A DNA stretch of 56,326 bases from Gnetum montanum (taxonomy: Eukaryota > Streptophyta > Gnetopsida > Gnetales > Gnetaceae). The notes under the pieces were generated by a model, which worked only from the letters and a program-made list of their open reading frames with translations, ran no database searches and was not told the DNA's origin. A program made the translations under genes and the position numbers. Each line of letters begins with the position of its first letter. The stretch's first letter is position 1. The stretch spans positions 465,409-521,734 of the forward strand of contig MNCI01027017.1 in assembly GCA_015680685.1 (NCBI GenBank), read 5' to 3'. Positions 46,164 to 56,326 of the stretch are shown one piece after another.

Positions 46164-46789
46164 ACTACGAATTTGTGTATTTTTCTTATTTTTTAATTAA
46201 AAGACTAACATTTGTGACATGTAGTAAATGAAATCATAGTGATATAGTGAGGAATATAGGAAACACTATATTTTGATGTATGTATAAAAAGTTAGCAATT
46301 ATTTTGAGACATTAAATGTAGGTTGGTATAGTTGTTAATAGAAAATAATATAAATGTCTCCGATTTGTTACAAGCTTTGCATAGTAAGGGTAGTGATGGA
46401 ACCCAAAATAATTTGAATATAGGTACACCCTAAAACATGTAGCATATATGATACATTAGAAGAATTATAGAAAAATATAATGATGACTCAAGTATTACTT
46501 AAATGGACAATCTTTTATGTAACGAGATAATGAGCTAAGATAGCTACAAGTTATGAGTTTGATTCTAGTGGACAATGTTGAGTTATAAAGTTATAATTTA
46601 AATATAAGTCTTAGGAGTTAATATTGTTTAAAAAATATTTTAAGTTTCATATCCCCAAAAGTTAAAAAATAAGAAATTATTAAAAAAACTATTACTTTTC
46701 AAAAAATAAATTGTTTAGGTTCTTAACAATGATCATAAATAATTCTAAATATCTAGATCACTAGTACCTATATTTGACAACAATGCTAA
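46164..46789. other. Unassigned AT-rich DNA
   Basis: 626 bp with no conserved frame or match to the elements here. Confidence 0.4.
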
Positions 46790-47620
46790 TGATAAGTGAT
46801 AAGCAATTCCAATGCCCAAAGAGACAAATCACAACCATATGTAAGTGACTTGACCGTAATCTATAGACTAGACTAGTATGGTACCTATATAGCTAAGTGT
46901 TAGATCATGGGATGCTATCTTCCCAGTTACACTCATATGGATCTAGTGCATATGGTTAAGTGTAGTTGGAGTATGTGATCTTGATGTTGTATGGACCATG
47001 GAAAAATATTATTAAATATTAAAATTTAATCTCATTTATTCTAAGTCCAAAACATGAAGTCTAATTTATTATAATTGATGCAATGAACATCCATTCCTAT
47101 CTTTCTATATACATCATGAACTCTCGCTAACATCGTTGAGTTACCAAGTGTCCACTACCATGTGTACTAAGTAGCACACTACTAGGATTACTAAACGTTA
47201 ACGATCTTATATTCAAAGTTGGTTGTATTCATTCAACATAATTAATGTGTAATGAAATGTAAATAACTAAGTGTTCCAAAAACTAAACATTTTGCTAAAT
47301 TGCATGGAAATAAAATGTATTGGAAGTACAACCTAAGCTATGTCAAAGTGTTGCAATATATTTAGGTACATAGCACCCAAATGAAGACTAAGTTCAATTA
47401 TTTTAAACCATGCTACATGTACCCCATTGATAATTTTAACTTCTATGACAGAAAGTTACAAGAGTTTAGCTAAAATATTGACTAAAAAGTGTTATAAATA
47501 TAGTTGGTATGTGCATTTATATTGGTATTTTTTACCTCTGCACCAATGTCGATGCATCAACACAACTAATCCTATGCTAACACTAATGCATCAACACAGG
47601 CGATTGAAGAGTATTCATCA
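46790..47620 (-). repeat. Lone LTR of the M1/M2 family
   Basis: It begins TGATAAG and ends ATTCATCA. Internal blocks match M1/M2 LTRs: AATGCCCAAAG, CATCCATTCC, GAGTTACCAAGTGTCCACTAC and CTAGGATTACTAAACG. A CGATGCATCAACAC motif pair remains near 47551-47600. No element body adjoins on either side, so it is a solo LTR or fragment; no clear target duplication was found. Confidence 0.72.
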
Positions 47621-48194
47621 ATATTAAAGGGTTTTCAACCACTTGTTCAATATTCTATTTGAAGGCTTCAATGTACAGTTACTTTCTAGAAGCAAGAACA
47701 TAACTGACCTTTCTTTAGAAGTTAGATATCAAATTATTAAAGACATTAATTTTATTTACAACTTTAAGCAAGCTTCCAATGAAAGTTGAAAAATTAATTT
47801 GTTTCTTACAATATTAATTTTTTATATTTTGAGGCTCAAATATAGGAAGCTTTCAACTTTTATTACTATTTGTGTATTATTTTTGATTGATGCCTTCTTT
47901 TATCTTTAAAGAGATTTTTCTCCTTCCCTTTACAAGAAATCTTTTAGTAATAAGTGAAAATCTACAATGGCACTTCTAAATAAGGGTAAGGCATAATCTT
48001 TCTCTAACCCCATAGGGAATGTTATTCATGATTGGTAGTAAGGATAAAAAGTAGAAAAGACATCCCCAAAATCATTAGGTCTTTTGTTTATACTTTCTCT
48101 TCATTAATCTAATGTACCTTAACTTTTTTAAATATTATTATTTATTTTTTAGGGTTTAACACTCCCCTTGCCCCCCATTGTATTATAAATATAA
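47621..48194. other. Unassigned AT-rich DNA before the LINE fragment
   Basis: 574 bp with no clear gene; it might be further decayed LINE sequence. Confidence 0.35.
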
Positions 48195-48545
48195 ATGCTT
48201 AGATGGATGTTAAATGTTACATAAAAGATAAATTGCACAATACAAATATTAGAAGAAGACTTCTATTTCAAATAAGTTACAACAATGACATCTTGGATAG
48301 TTTGGGCATGTGCAAAGAAGATCAAATAACAAGCCTATAAAAAAATGTTGCTATATCATTTTTTCACAAAAGCCACCAAAAGGAAGATAAAAAAATGACA
48401 TGAGAAAAATTGATTAGAGATGATTTGAAGAATTTGCAAATAAACAAAGATTTAGCTCTTCATTGAAGCAAATGATGACAAAAAAAGACTTATGTAGCTG
48501 ACCCCATTTTATTAGGACAAGGCTATAATGATGATGATGATGTTT
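48195..48545 (+). pseudogene. 3' end of an L1-type LINE (ORF2 C-terminus and tail)
   Basis: Three frames give the typical plant L1 ORF2 C-terminal signature: MLRWM at 48195, then FGHVQRRSNNKPIKK near 48300-48345, then RDDLKNLQINKDLALH near 48417-48464, and TYVADPILLGQGYN followed by an (ATG)n tail at 48526-48543. In plant LINEs a conserved VADP(K/T) end and a short tandem trinucleotide tail are usual. It is strongly 5'-truncated, frameshifted and stop-ridden. Confidence 0.72.
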
Positions 48546-48639
48546 AAATTAAAATCAAAAAAAATCTTCACTTTCTCATCTAAAGCTAAAAGTGAAATTT
48601 TTCAAATTTATCTTGGGTTGTACATCCAAATTTAGCCTC

Positions 48640-49493
48640 TAATGAGCCACAATATCAGGGCCGCGATATCGCATCCGCAATATTAGGCACATGATATCGA
48701 AGCCTTCCAAGCGATATTGGACATCCAATATCGGGACCTATCTTGTCACCTATAAATAAGAGGTGGGCGCACTTGGTTTAGCAATAGTTAGCCAATTAGT
48801 CTTAGTCCCTTACCCGAACTCTTGCCTTATTCCTTTCTCAGAGTTAGAATTATTTTTGAGTGCCCGCAGTAGGAGTCATAAAGCAAACGGATCTTTATTC
48901 GAGCATTGTGTACCTGAGCACACCTTGTGGCTAAAAATAAAGATGAACTTTGTGAAAAACCTTACAGCATTCAGAATCGCTTATTCAATGTTATTTACAG
49001 TTCTTTAATGCTTTCCTTAGTTAATTAATGTTCTCTCTATCTCTCTCTCTCCTCGTTAACTCCCCCAAGTAAGCACACTCAGTACGACCACTTCGAGCAT
49101 GCGTGAAACACTTGGTAACCCAGTAATGATTAGTGTTTGGTAATCCTAGTAGTGTCGCACTGGTTTAGGATGTATACGGCAAGTGGGAATGGATGCTGGT
49201 GTTAGGACTAGTTAGAGCATAGTAGATTAGTAAATTGAATTAGTTACTTAACTAGTTCACTTCTCCCTTTATAGCACTAGGACATAAACATAAAAAATAT
49301 ATAAAAATCATATACCTTAAGTTTACTTAACCATACAATCATGTCATACAAGTAAGCTTGGGAAGACAATGATTGACTAACCCATCCTTGTTCTGTAAAG
49401 GTGCATAAGCACTTAGTTCTTGGAATTCGACTGGATCATGCGTGGACGCTCGTATTTGTATGGTTGAGCGTAGGGATACTTCACCGCTCATCA
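48640..49493 (+). repeat. 5' LTR of element C
   Basis: TAATGAG to CGCTCATCA, 854 bp, followed by T and a primer site. Contains a CTCTCTCTATCTCTCTCTCT run (about 49031-49051), the CCACTT...AAGTGG hairpin unit and GGTAACCCAGTAATG/GGTAATCCTAGTAGTG direct repeats (49115-49155). Confidence 0.9.
48651..48758 (+). promoter_or_regulatory. LTR promoter of C: six phased GATATC-type cores plus TATA
   Basis: Cores AATATC 48651-48656, GATATC 48665-48670, AATATT 48679-48684, GATATC 48693-48698, GATATT 48713-48718 and AATATC 48727-48732. Centres are 14, 14, 14, 20 and 14 bp apart. TATAAATA at 48751-48758. Confidence 0.75.
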
Positions 49494-49494
49494 T

Positions 49495-49512
49495 TGGTGC
49501 CATTGTTGGGGA
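49495..49512 (+). other. Primer binding site of C
   Basis: TGGTGCCATTGTTGGGGA, the tRNA-Asp type site with C-to-T and G-to-A changes relative to D. Confidence 0.75.
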
Positions 49513-49631
49513 TTTTGTTGTTTGTGCACTAGCTAGAACTTAGGAAATCTTCCCATCGTTGGAACAAACCCTTAGGGTTGGTTATCTTACAATTATTGAA
49601 ATGAAAAGTATTACACACTGAATAGAAAATT

Positions 49632-51400
49632 ATGTCTCCTTCTTACGAGATTGTTTCACTGCCTAGGTCCGATATAGGGAATAATTGAAGGCATAGTACA
49701 CATGATGATCCGCCAGTCCCCCAACATTTTTGTGTGGTATACATTCATCCCGATGAGTATATACCAAACTTTACCTTTTTCCTCCACCAAGATGAACAAT
49801 TAAGTTGGCATGATTTAGAAGGTAACATAGTGTTACCTCCCGATCGCTCAGTCCTGAGCATGCTCCTTCATGCCCTCACACGAATTGGTATGCAACACTT
49901 ACAAGCAAAGTACGTTGTGCATGATCACGACTTGAGAGAGTATCGACCCACGAAGGCACAACATCAAAGGGATCTACAACAAGAGAGACATTATCAATCC
50001 ATGAAGGGGAAGTTATCTCAGAATGTCCCATATGTCATTGGTGAAAATGAGGGTGGTGAACCTACCTCAAAAGGTCTCCCACACAATAATGTTCCTCCTG
50101 TTAAATTTGGTCAAGGGGTGGTGTATCAGAATCTTTACTCAACTATCCATAACCCAGATTCTGGTACCTACGGACACAAAGGGTCTAAAAAGGGAACACG
50201 AACACATGACAAAGATGGACATTTTGATCGTAACTGTGATCGAGGCCATGACCACCAAAGAGAAGGAAGCAAGCACCATCATGGTGATGGTCCTCCTTCT
50301 TCTTCACCTTCATCATCTCCTTCACCCTCTCCTTTAGGATCTAGATGCAGTCGCAAGGAAAAAGACCCTGAGGATAATGGTAAGAAAAATGGAAACCATA
50401 GACAAAGTAGCCAAGAAAGGGGATGAGGGCATTCTAGAGAAACTCATCATGAAAGGAGGGAGAGTAGGGAACAACATAGGCATCATAGAAGCCATAGACA
50501 GTACAATTATGATGAACCCCTACTCGCTACCCAAAGTATGCTAGATATAACTAAGGTTATTAGAATTCCAACAAGGCATCAAAAAGATAGTAGGATCAAA
50601 AGATTGGACATGAATAATATCCCACAATTTAAAGGAGGATACAACGCTGATCCTCAAAATCATCTACAAGCATTTCATGATGCATGTGCCTTGAAAAACA
50701 TAGAAAAAAATGGCAAAAACTTAAGTTGTTTCCACAGACACTGGTCAAAGAAGCAAAATGCTAATACCAGTCCTTAGAACTAAAATTCGTTCGCCGATGG
50801 AGTACCATGTTAGAACTATTCAACGATAAGTATTAGATGTACTCACAAGTGTCCAACCTACGAAAGCAAATATAAGGATGGAAACAAGGAGGATATGAAG
50901 CCTTGGATGCTACCATGGACCAATATTATACATTGTTACATCGTTGCCCAGGCCATGGTTACTCGCAAAGGGAACAACTATGCCATCTTGTAGATGGGCT
51001 TAGGAACAAAATGCGAATAACCCTTGGGACTTATGCCCAAGGAAGGCTATCTGAGCTTAGGGCCCATCAAGTACAAAGATTGTTGGATCAAGTTGCTAAA
51101 GAGGAAGGTGAGTTAAGGAAAAGAGAGAGTGCAAAAGAATATAACAGAGATCCTTCCCTCCGAAAGAAGGGAGTTAGATTTTGTGAGGATGAAGAAGAGT
51201 CATCACTTGAAGAGATGGTGAATAGGAAAACCTTACCCATTCAAAAACTTGCATCAGAAGCATCGACAAAGGTGAACCAAATGTGGGACTCCCTAGATAA
51301 TAGATTTCAAATAGTTCTCAAAATAGTAGAGGAGTCTAAAGAGACAAGCTGAATACACACGTAACAAAGGTAAGGGCAAAGTTGCCATCATCGAAGAGGT
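49632..51400 (+). pseudogene. Element C gag
   Basis: The start MSPSYEIVSLPRS at 49632 is in frame with the long piece 49734-50426 after one stop near 49686. The N-terminus is HPDEYIPNFTFFLHQDEQLS and NIVLPPDRSVLSM, shared with D and M2. A His/Asp/Ser-rich middle (50200-50350) follows. The capsid region begins near 50538 (LDMNNIPQFKGGYNADPQNH) and, after frame breaks near 50700-50900, continues at 50903-51352 with LDATMDQYYTLLHRCPGHGY and VAKEEGELRKRESAKE. A zinc-knuckle-like ICQYDHPKGC lies just downstream at about 51437-51466. Gag forms the particle. Confidence 0.85.
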
Positions 51401-52160
51401 TGTGGATTAGGATACGGACAATGATGGTGGACGTGAGATATGCCAATATGACCATCCTAAGGGATGTTTTCCTATAATCTTACATCTGCATGAGTCTAGG
51501 TGTATGCACTCAACCCCCGATTAAACAGAAGGCAAACACCCCGAAGGTTACCTTATTCCCAAGGTAACCTAAGATAGTTCTACCAACCCTTGATGTATTA
51601 TCCAAGTGGAACTCCACCACAACCAAATGAGCAATACCAATAGTGGCCACACCCAAAATCATGGGGAATGCCACCACCACATCAACAATACCCTTACCAT
51701 CAACCTGACCCATATGGATACTACGTGCAACAGCTGATCTCTCCACATGACTTTACTGGTCACGTCACTCCCCAGCATCACTACCAAGCCCATAAGTATT
51801 ATAGAACTCCTTCTCCTAGGGGTGATGTTCCACAAACATACTATCCTTCTCATTCGACTACATCTCTTCCACCCTTAACTCCATTACCACCTACTCCAGC
51901 CATGCAGGGTGAGCTCCTTGCCCAGCTGCAGCAATGTAAGGCTACAAGGGCTGTTAATCCTCACCCTACTATTAGTTCAGACAACCGTGTAAAGAAGAGA
52001 TCTTTCTTTAGGACCAACAGTCCAACCAACTCCTTGCAGTCACAAGTGGCTAACTCTCCAAAGGCCTCACCATCATTCGAAACTTCGGAACTCCCTTCAA
52101 ACCAAAGGCCACATGCAATGCACACGATCATGTTGACGCATGTCATTACTGATTAGATTA
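51401..52160 (+). pseudogene. Element C Gag-Pol linker
   Basis: 51668-52156 is an open Pro/Gln/Tyr/His-rich stretch (MPPPHQQYPYHQPDPYGYYV, PPLTPLPPTPAMQ) ending MHTIMLTHVITD, just before protease. The same tail occurs before PR in M1 (MHIVMLTHVVTN). It is a low-complexity connector; no enzymatic motif. Confidence 0.72.
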
Positions 52161-52620
52161 AGGTTGGCCATCTTCCTAGGAAATTATCTGATCTTGGGAG
52201 TCCTCTTATATATTTACAAATTGCTGGGAATTAACCTTGCAAGGCTCTTTTGGATTTAGGTTCTGGTGTCAACTTAATCTCTCAAGAAATGTACAAAGCC
52301 TGGAACCTGCCTCCACTAAAAAAGAGTAACATTCGTTTAGAGTTGGCTGACCATTCCATCACTGTCCCATTAGGACTAGTGGAAAACATTGTTACCACTA
52401 TTTATGGATGATCGTATCTAGCCAACTTCCTAGTGATTCAAGTCAACAATTATAAGGGGGACTTCCCTATCATAATGGGAAAAGCATGCCTAAGAATAAT
52501 TGATGCATGCCTAGAAATACGTGATCTTTTCCTAGAGACACCAAAAGAAAATACGTTTGGAAAGATTGAGAAGAAGAAATTTTTGTGCATCACATATAGT
52601 GACACAGGGTGTAGCTAAGT
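52161..52620 (+). pseudogene. Element C aspartic protease remnant
   Basis: PCKALLDLGSGVNLISQEMY near 52230-52290 is the retropepsin active-site region with Leu after Asp, and DFPIIMGKACLRI near 52460-52500 is the flap-side motif. Two or three stops (for example near 52233 and 52410). It lies between linker and RT as expected. Confidence 0.8.
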
Positions 52621-52869
52621 GCAAAAGTCCTAGTTTGTACAACGTTTAACATTGCCTGCATGCAACCAATGTGCACAAGTAACTACCATACAAAGATGCT
52701 TGTATGTAGCAGCCACAAGATAGGAAGGCACCTAGTGGCTAACAGCTGACCAAGAGAGCAACTCAAGTATATGAATGGAACCAACTAAGGATTTGACTTG
52801 TGCTTACATCGATAGCATAGACACATTAGAGCAAGTCCATCACCAACTTCCAAGTCTTGACATTGAAAA

Positions 52870-53900
52870 TATCAATTGAGGGAAGTTGGAAATCCCTAAA
52901 AAATTTAAGCAAGATCCCCTGGAGTTAAAACCATTGCCCACCAGTATGGAGTACACATTTCTCAAAAATGGAAAATTGGTAATTATTAATGCTAAGCTCA
53001 CCCCTCAACAAAAAGAGAGGCTACTGAAAATGGTGAACAAATGGTCGACATCCTTTGCTTGGTCATATCCTGAATTAACTGGAATAGACCCTAGGATATG
53101 CCAACATAGAATTTACACTAACCCCTCCATAAAGCCTCGACAACAACCACAGAGGTGGTTGAACCAAAAAATTAAGCAAGTGGTCAAGGAAGAAATTGAA
53201 CAACTTCTAAAAGCTGGGTTCATCTATCCCATTATTGATAGCGAATGGGTTAGCCCATTAGTTATTATTCCCAAAAAGGAAGGTAAATGGAGGATGTGTA
53301 TAGACTTTTGGCTACTAAACATGGTAACATTCAAAGACCACTTTCCATTGCCATTCGTTGACCAAGTCTTAGACACCATTACAGGGCATTGCTACTATAG
53401 TTTTCTAGATGGGTACAGTGGATACAATTAAATCCAAATAGCACCAGAAGACTAAGCCAATACCATGTTCTCAAGTCCTTGGGGGATATTTGCATACAAA
53501 CAGATATTTTTTGGCTTGTGCAATGCTCCTGCAACGTTTCAACATTTGATTCTAGGTATCTTTCAGTAGCAAATAGGGAATGGTGTAGAAGTCTTCATGG
53601 ATGATTTCTCCACCTACGGAGCGAACTTCAATCAAGCATTGGACCGATTAGAGCAAGTACTAAAATGATGTGTTGAAACTAATTTAAGGCTCAACTTGTA
53701 AAAATGTCATTTAATGGTCTAAGAAGGCATAGTATTAGGGTATAAGATTTCACAAACAGGGATAGAGGTAGACCCTAAAAATATTAAAGTCATCCAAGGA
53801 ATCACGTGCCAACCTGAAACTATAAAAGATATCTGATCATTCCTTGGACACACTGGCTATTATAGAAGATTCATAGAGAGCTTTTCAAAGGTTGCAAAAT
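52870..53900 (+). pseudogene. Element C reverse transcriptase (best copy)
   Basis: 52886-53431 is open for 181 codons and includes WVSPLVIIPKKEGKWRMCID, TFKDHFPLPFVDQVLDTI and YSFLDGYSGYN. After a CAA-to-TAA type stop it continues through FGLCNAPATFQ near 53515 and VFMDDFSTYG near 53590-53620, with the catalytic Asp-Asp pair present. FLGHTGYYRRFIESFSKVAK follows near 53840. Frame is kept throughout, with about ten single-base stops, so it decayed mainly by point changes. RT synthesises the cDNA. Confidence 0.92.
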
Positions 53901-54436
53901 CATTGGTTGAATTAACAAAAAAGGGCATACCTTTTGAATGGACCAGAGAATGTGAGTTAGCTTTTCAAACTTTAAAATAGAAGCCTGTAGAAACACCTAT
54001 TCTACAAGCTCCTGACTAGTCCAGACCATTCCATATAATGACTGACATGTCCAACTTTGCTTTAGGAGCTGTACTTACATAGTTAAATGACTAGAAATGA
54101 CCCTATTACATTCACTGTGCAAGTCGAAGTATTGCTGGTGCACAACTCAACTACACCACAACGAAAAAGGAATTAATGGTTGTGGTATTTGCACTAGATA
54201 AGTTCAGGCACTATGTATTGGGCTATAAGGTATTTATACACACAGACCATAGTGTAATTCGGTTCCTACTAAATAAACCAAAGGTGAGCCCTCGCACCAT
54301 ACGATGGCTCGTAATCTTACAAGAGTTTGATCTTATGATGATAGATCATAAAGGCACCGAGAACATTTTTGTTAATCATTTATCTTGGTTAAGATGGGAC
54401 AACAAAGATGATGAATATCTACTTTCTGATCACTTT
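53901..54436 (+). pseudogene. Element C RNase H, truncated by element D
   Basis: PFHIMTDMSNFALGAVLT near 54030 (first Asp), QLNYTTTKKELMVVVFALDK near 54147 (Glu) and VFIHTDHSVIRFLLNKP near 54233 (Asp) cover the domain. It ends WDNKDDEYLLSDHF at 54436; the following stop is supplied by D's LTR. In A the same protein continues LLDQFLDENLF, which shows the break is an insertion. Confidence 0.88.
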
Positions 54437-54444
54437 TGATGAGA

Positions 54445-54527
54445 CGCGATATCGCATGCACCGCGATATCGCGTCCCATGCGATATCGCGTACGCGATAT
54501 CACGGTTTGCCTCCAAATTTATAAATA
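54445..54527 (+). promoter_or_regulatory. LTR promoter of D: four GCGATATCGC palindromes plus TATA
   Basis: GATATC cores at 54448-54453, 54465-54470, 54482-54487 and 54496-54501. The second is a perfect 12-bp CGCGATATCGCG (54462-54473). Centres are 17, 17 and 14 bp apart; TATAAATA at 54520-54527. Confidence 0.8.
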
Positions 54528-54779
54528 AGAGGCAGCACTCCCCTCATTTTCCATCCTAGGCTAAAAGTAGGGAAACTCTGGCAGTTTGATCACTCCAGAG
54601 ATAGAATATTTTCCATGTGCCCGCAGTAGGAGTCCCCAAGTAAACGGATCTTTATTCGAGCAGCTTTGTACCTAAACGCAAGTTGTGTGTGGCAATAAAG
54701 ACGAGCTCTGTGGATAAACCTTGCAGTGCATGGAATAGGATTTATTACCTATTATTTATTACCTGCATTAGCATAGCAT

Positions 54780-54945
54780 GAGTACGACTTGATTACGAGC
54801 ATTGACGAATGTGTACAGCTAATCAAGGAATCGGCTACTCATCGTGATTAGATTCTCTCACCCTTATCTCCTAGAGTGCGGAATGAGTACGACTTGATTA
54901 TGAGCATCTACGGGTGTGTATGACTAGTCAAGGAATTGGCTACTC
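54780..54945 (+). other. Two tandem hairpin units in D LTR (possible structured RNA)
   Basis: Unit 1 (54780-54840): arm GAGTACGACTTGATTA pairs with TAATCAAGGAATCGGCTACTC minus small bulges. Unit 2 (54885-54945) repeats it with CTTGATTA facing CTAGTCAAG, a wobble. The unit recurs in both B LTRs (23306-23366). Confidence 0.55.
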
Positions 54946-54971
54946 ATTACGTTTAGGCTAGTTAAGTGCCT

Positions 54972-55089
54972 CAGTATGACCACTTCGAGCACATGTGTTA
55001 CGTGTGGTGATCCCAGTAACGATTAGCGTTTGGTAGCCACAGTTGCATGGTTCAGGGTGTGTACGATAAGTGGGAACGGATGCTGACGC
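54972..55089 (+). other. Third hairpin unit in D LTR, CCACTT/AAGTGG type
   Basis: CAGTATGACCACTT at the left and AAGTGGGAACGGATGCTG at the right can pair through CCACTT/AAGTGG and CAG/CTG. The same unit is in the C, A, M1 and M2 LTRs. Confidence 0.45.
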
Positions 55090-55370
55090 TAGTTAATTTA
55101 GACTTAGTCCTTAGTTAGAGTTAGTTAGCTCTCTCAACCCTTCACCCTTTAGCATAGGAGAAAAACCATAAAAGATCATAAAAATCATATACCTCGAACT
55201 TACTTAACCATACACCATGACAACAACAAGTAAGTCTGGGAAGACAATGAATGATTAACCCCAAGTGTTCCATGGGGTGTTTAGGCATTTAGTCTGTGGA
55301 GTTCGACCAGATCGCGCGTGCTATGCTTGTTTCGTATGGTTGAGTGTAGGGGTACCTCGCCACTCATCAT

Positions 55371-55388
55371 TGGCGCCGTTGCTGGGGA
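55371..55388 (+). other. Primer binding site of D
   Basis: TGGCGCCGTTGCTGGGGA, one mismatch to the complement of plant tRNA-Asp 3' end as I recall it. One base after the LTR. Confidence 0.82.
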
Positions 55389-55509
55389 CTAAGTGTTTGT
55401 GTGCTAAATAGAACATAAGGGATATCACTCACATTGTTGTGAGCCTTAACGAACCTTCTGGTTAATCAAGAAAAAATTTATATAACAGTGAAATAGCACA
55501 CCAATCAAA

Positions 55510-56326
55510 ATGCCTTCTTCTCATAAGAGAAACTCACCACCTAAGGATCATACACGAGACAGTCGGCAACATAAAACACATAGCCGAAATCAGCCAAGTC
55601 CTAAACAATACAAGATAGTTTATACTCATCCTAATGAGTATATTCCAGATTTTACTTTTATTCTCCATTAGGACGAGCAGCTGCGATGGAGACATTTGCA
55701 AGGTAACATTGTGTTACCCCCAAATCGATCAGTCCCTCGGATGCTTTTCCATGTCTTAGCATAGATTGGCATGCAAGAATTATTTGCTGAATACGTTGGT
55801 GAAGACTTTGACATGAGGGATTATTATCCCACAGATGCCCAACATATGAGAGACTTAAGGCAGGAGAGTTAACATGCACTGTTGAAGGGCAAGGTCCCAT
55901 ACGTCCTTAGCAAAATAGGAGATGAGGAACCCCTTATCACGGGTTCTTTAGCAAAAGATGTTCCCCCTCCTAACAATGATGAGGAGGTTGGGTATCAGAA
56001 CCTATGATCAATGATACATAACACTGGTTCTGATGCTCGTGAACACCAACTGTTCACAGAGGGGACAACCACTCATGCTAAGGATGGGCACTTGGATCGT
56101 CACCACGATCGGGGCCGCAGTAGCCAAAGAGAAGGCAAGAAACATCGTCATGGCAATGGTTCCCCTTCTTCTTCCCCTTCTTCACATCACTCACCCTCTC
56201 CTTTCACATCTGGGCATAGCCACCATGAACATAAAGGGGAGGATAAAAGTAAAAAGGATGAAAGACCTCAATGGGAAAGTCGAGAGAGAGGACAAGGGCA
56301 AGGACGTAGGGAGAGTAGGGAACAAC
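55510..56326 (+). pseudogene. Element D gag N-terminal part (runs off window)
   Basis: It starts MPSSHKRNSPPKDH at 55510. HPNEYIPDFTFILH and NIVLPPNRSVPRM match C and M2 Gag. Then comes a His/Ser/Arg-rich region (GSPSSSPSSHHSPSPF near 56155-56205). About four in-frame stops (near 55669, 55762, 55870 and 56006), at least two of them TAG, keep it from being functional. The capsid region lies beyond the window. Confidence 0.82.

Larger units (their letters stand above)
48640..54436 (+). mobile_element. Element C: gypsy element cut by element D at RNase H
   Basis: 5' LTR, primer site, gag, linker, PR, RT and RNase H in order. The sequence stops in RNase H-IN connection (after LSDHF) exactly where D's LTR begins. 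The rest, including integrase and any accessory module, would lie beyond the window. It carries the best RT frame in the window. Confidence 0.9.
54437..55369 (+). repeat. 5' LTR of element D
   Basis: TGATGAG to CTCATCA, 933 bp. It carries four GATATC palindromes, TATAAATA, two GAGTAC...CTACTC hairpin units and one CCACTT...AAGTGG unit. Confidence 0.93.
54437..56326 (+). mobile_element. Element D: gypsy element, 3' part outside window
   Basis: LTR, primer site and gag start are present, inserted into C. It has the best preserved LTR promoter and primer site in the window. The rest is past the window end. Confidence 0.9.

Noticed and set aside
47427-47627. 66-residue plus-strand frame
   Set aside because: It lies across the U3 end of the lone LTR on the opposite strand, with no conservation.
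1-56326. Endogenous pararetrovirus
   Set aside because: Paired LTRs, a tRNA-Asp primer site, integrase and 5-bp target duplications identify LTR retrotransposons; no movement protein or coat protein motif was seen.

Overview
This window looks like a retrotransposon-packed, gene-poor stretch of a flowering-plant nuclear genome. No intact host gene, tRNA, rRNA or bacterial operon is visible. Almost everything is layered copies of one broad Ty3/gypsy (Metaviridae) lineage. It is recognised by Gag-PR-RT-RNaseH-IN order, LTRs that begin TGATGAG and end CTCATCA, and a primer site complementary to the 3' end of plant tRNA-Asp, as in the Athila/Tat branch. The species cannot be named from the sequence.

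Layout. 1-9939 (+): element A, 5' end outside the window, with gag tail, PR, RT, RH, IN, a spacer, an accessory ORF (aORF) and a 3' LTR. 10313-33827 (-): element M1, both LTRs, carrying two copies of an unclassified ~1 kb insert (X1, X2). Element B (22953-31445, +) is inserted cleanly into M1 gag with a perfect 5-bp target duplication. 34160-46163 (-): element M2. 46790-47620 (-): a lone LTR. 48195-48545 (+): the 3' end of an L1-type LINE. 48640-54436 (+): element C, cut at RNase H by element D (54437 to the window end, +). A run of N covers 23890-24424 in B's gag.

How the parts work together. Four elements (A, B, M1, M2) carry the same extra module downstream of pol: a palindrome cluster, a TATA box, a short leader with an apparent ~280-315 bp intron whose acceptor lies at or next to the start codon, and an aORF of roughly 900 codons. 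The aORF has a conserved N-terminal domain, a long coiled-coil C-terminal part and no membrane segment. In B and M2 the palindrome cluster before the aORF uses the same motif as the cluster before the LTR TATA box. B keeps gag and the aORF but has no pol, so it looks like a non-autonomous partner. The most interesting reading, which is inference, is that these elements carry a second, separately promoted and spliced gene controlled by the same DNA motif as the LTR, and that its product may act on that motif.

All copies are old. Most in-frame stops that can be checked against a sister copy are CAA/CAG to TAA/TAG, CGA to TGA or TGG to TAG, the pattern expected from deamination of methylated cytosine. 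B's gag is the only long open frame. All boundaries of degenerate coding regions are approximate and were placed by eye.
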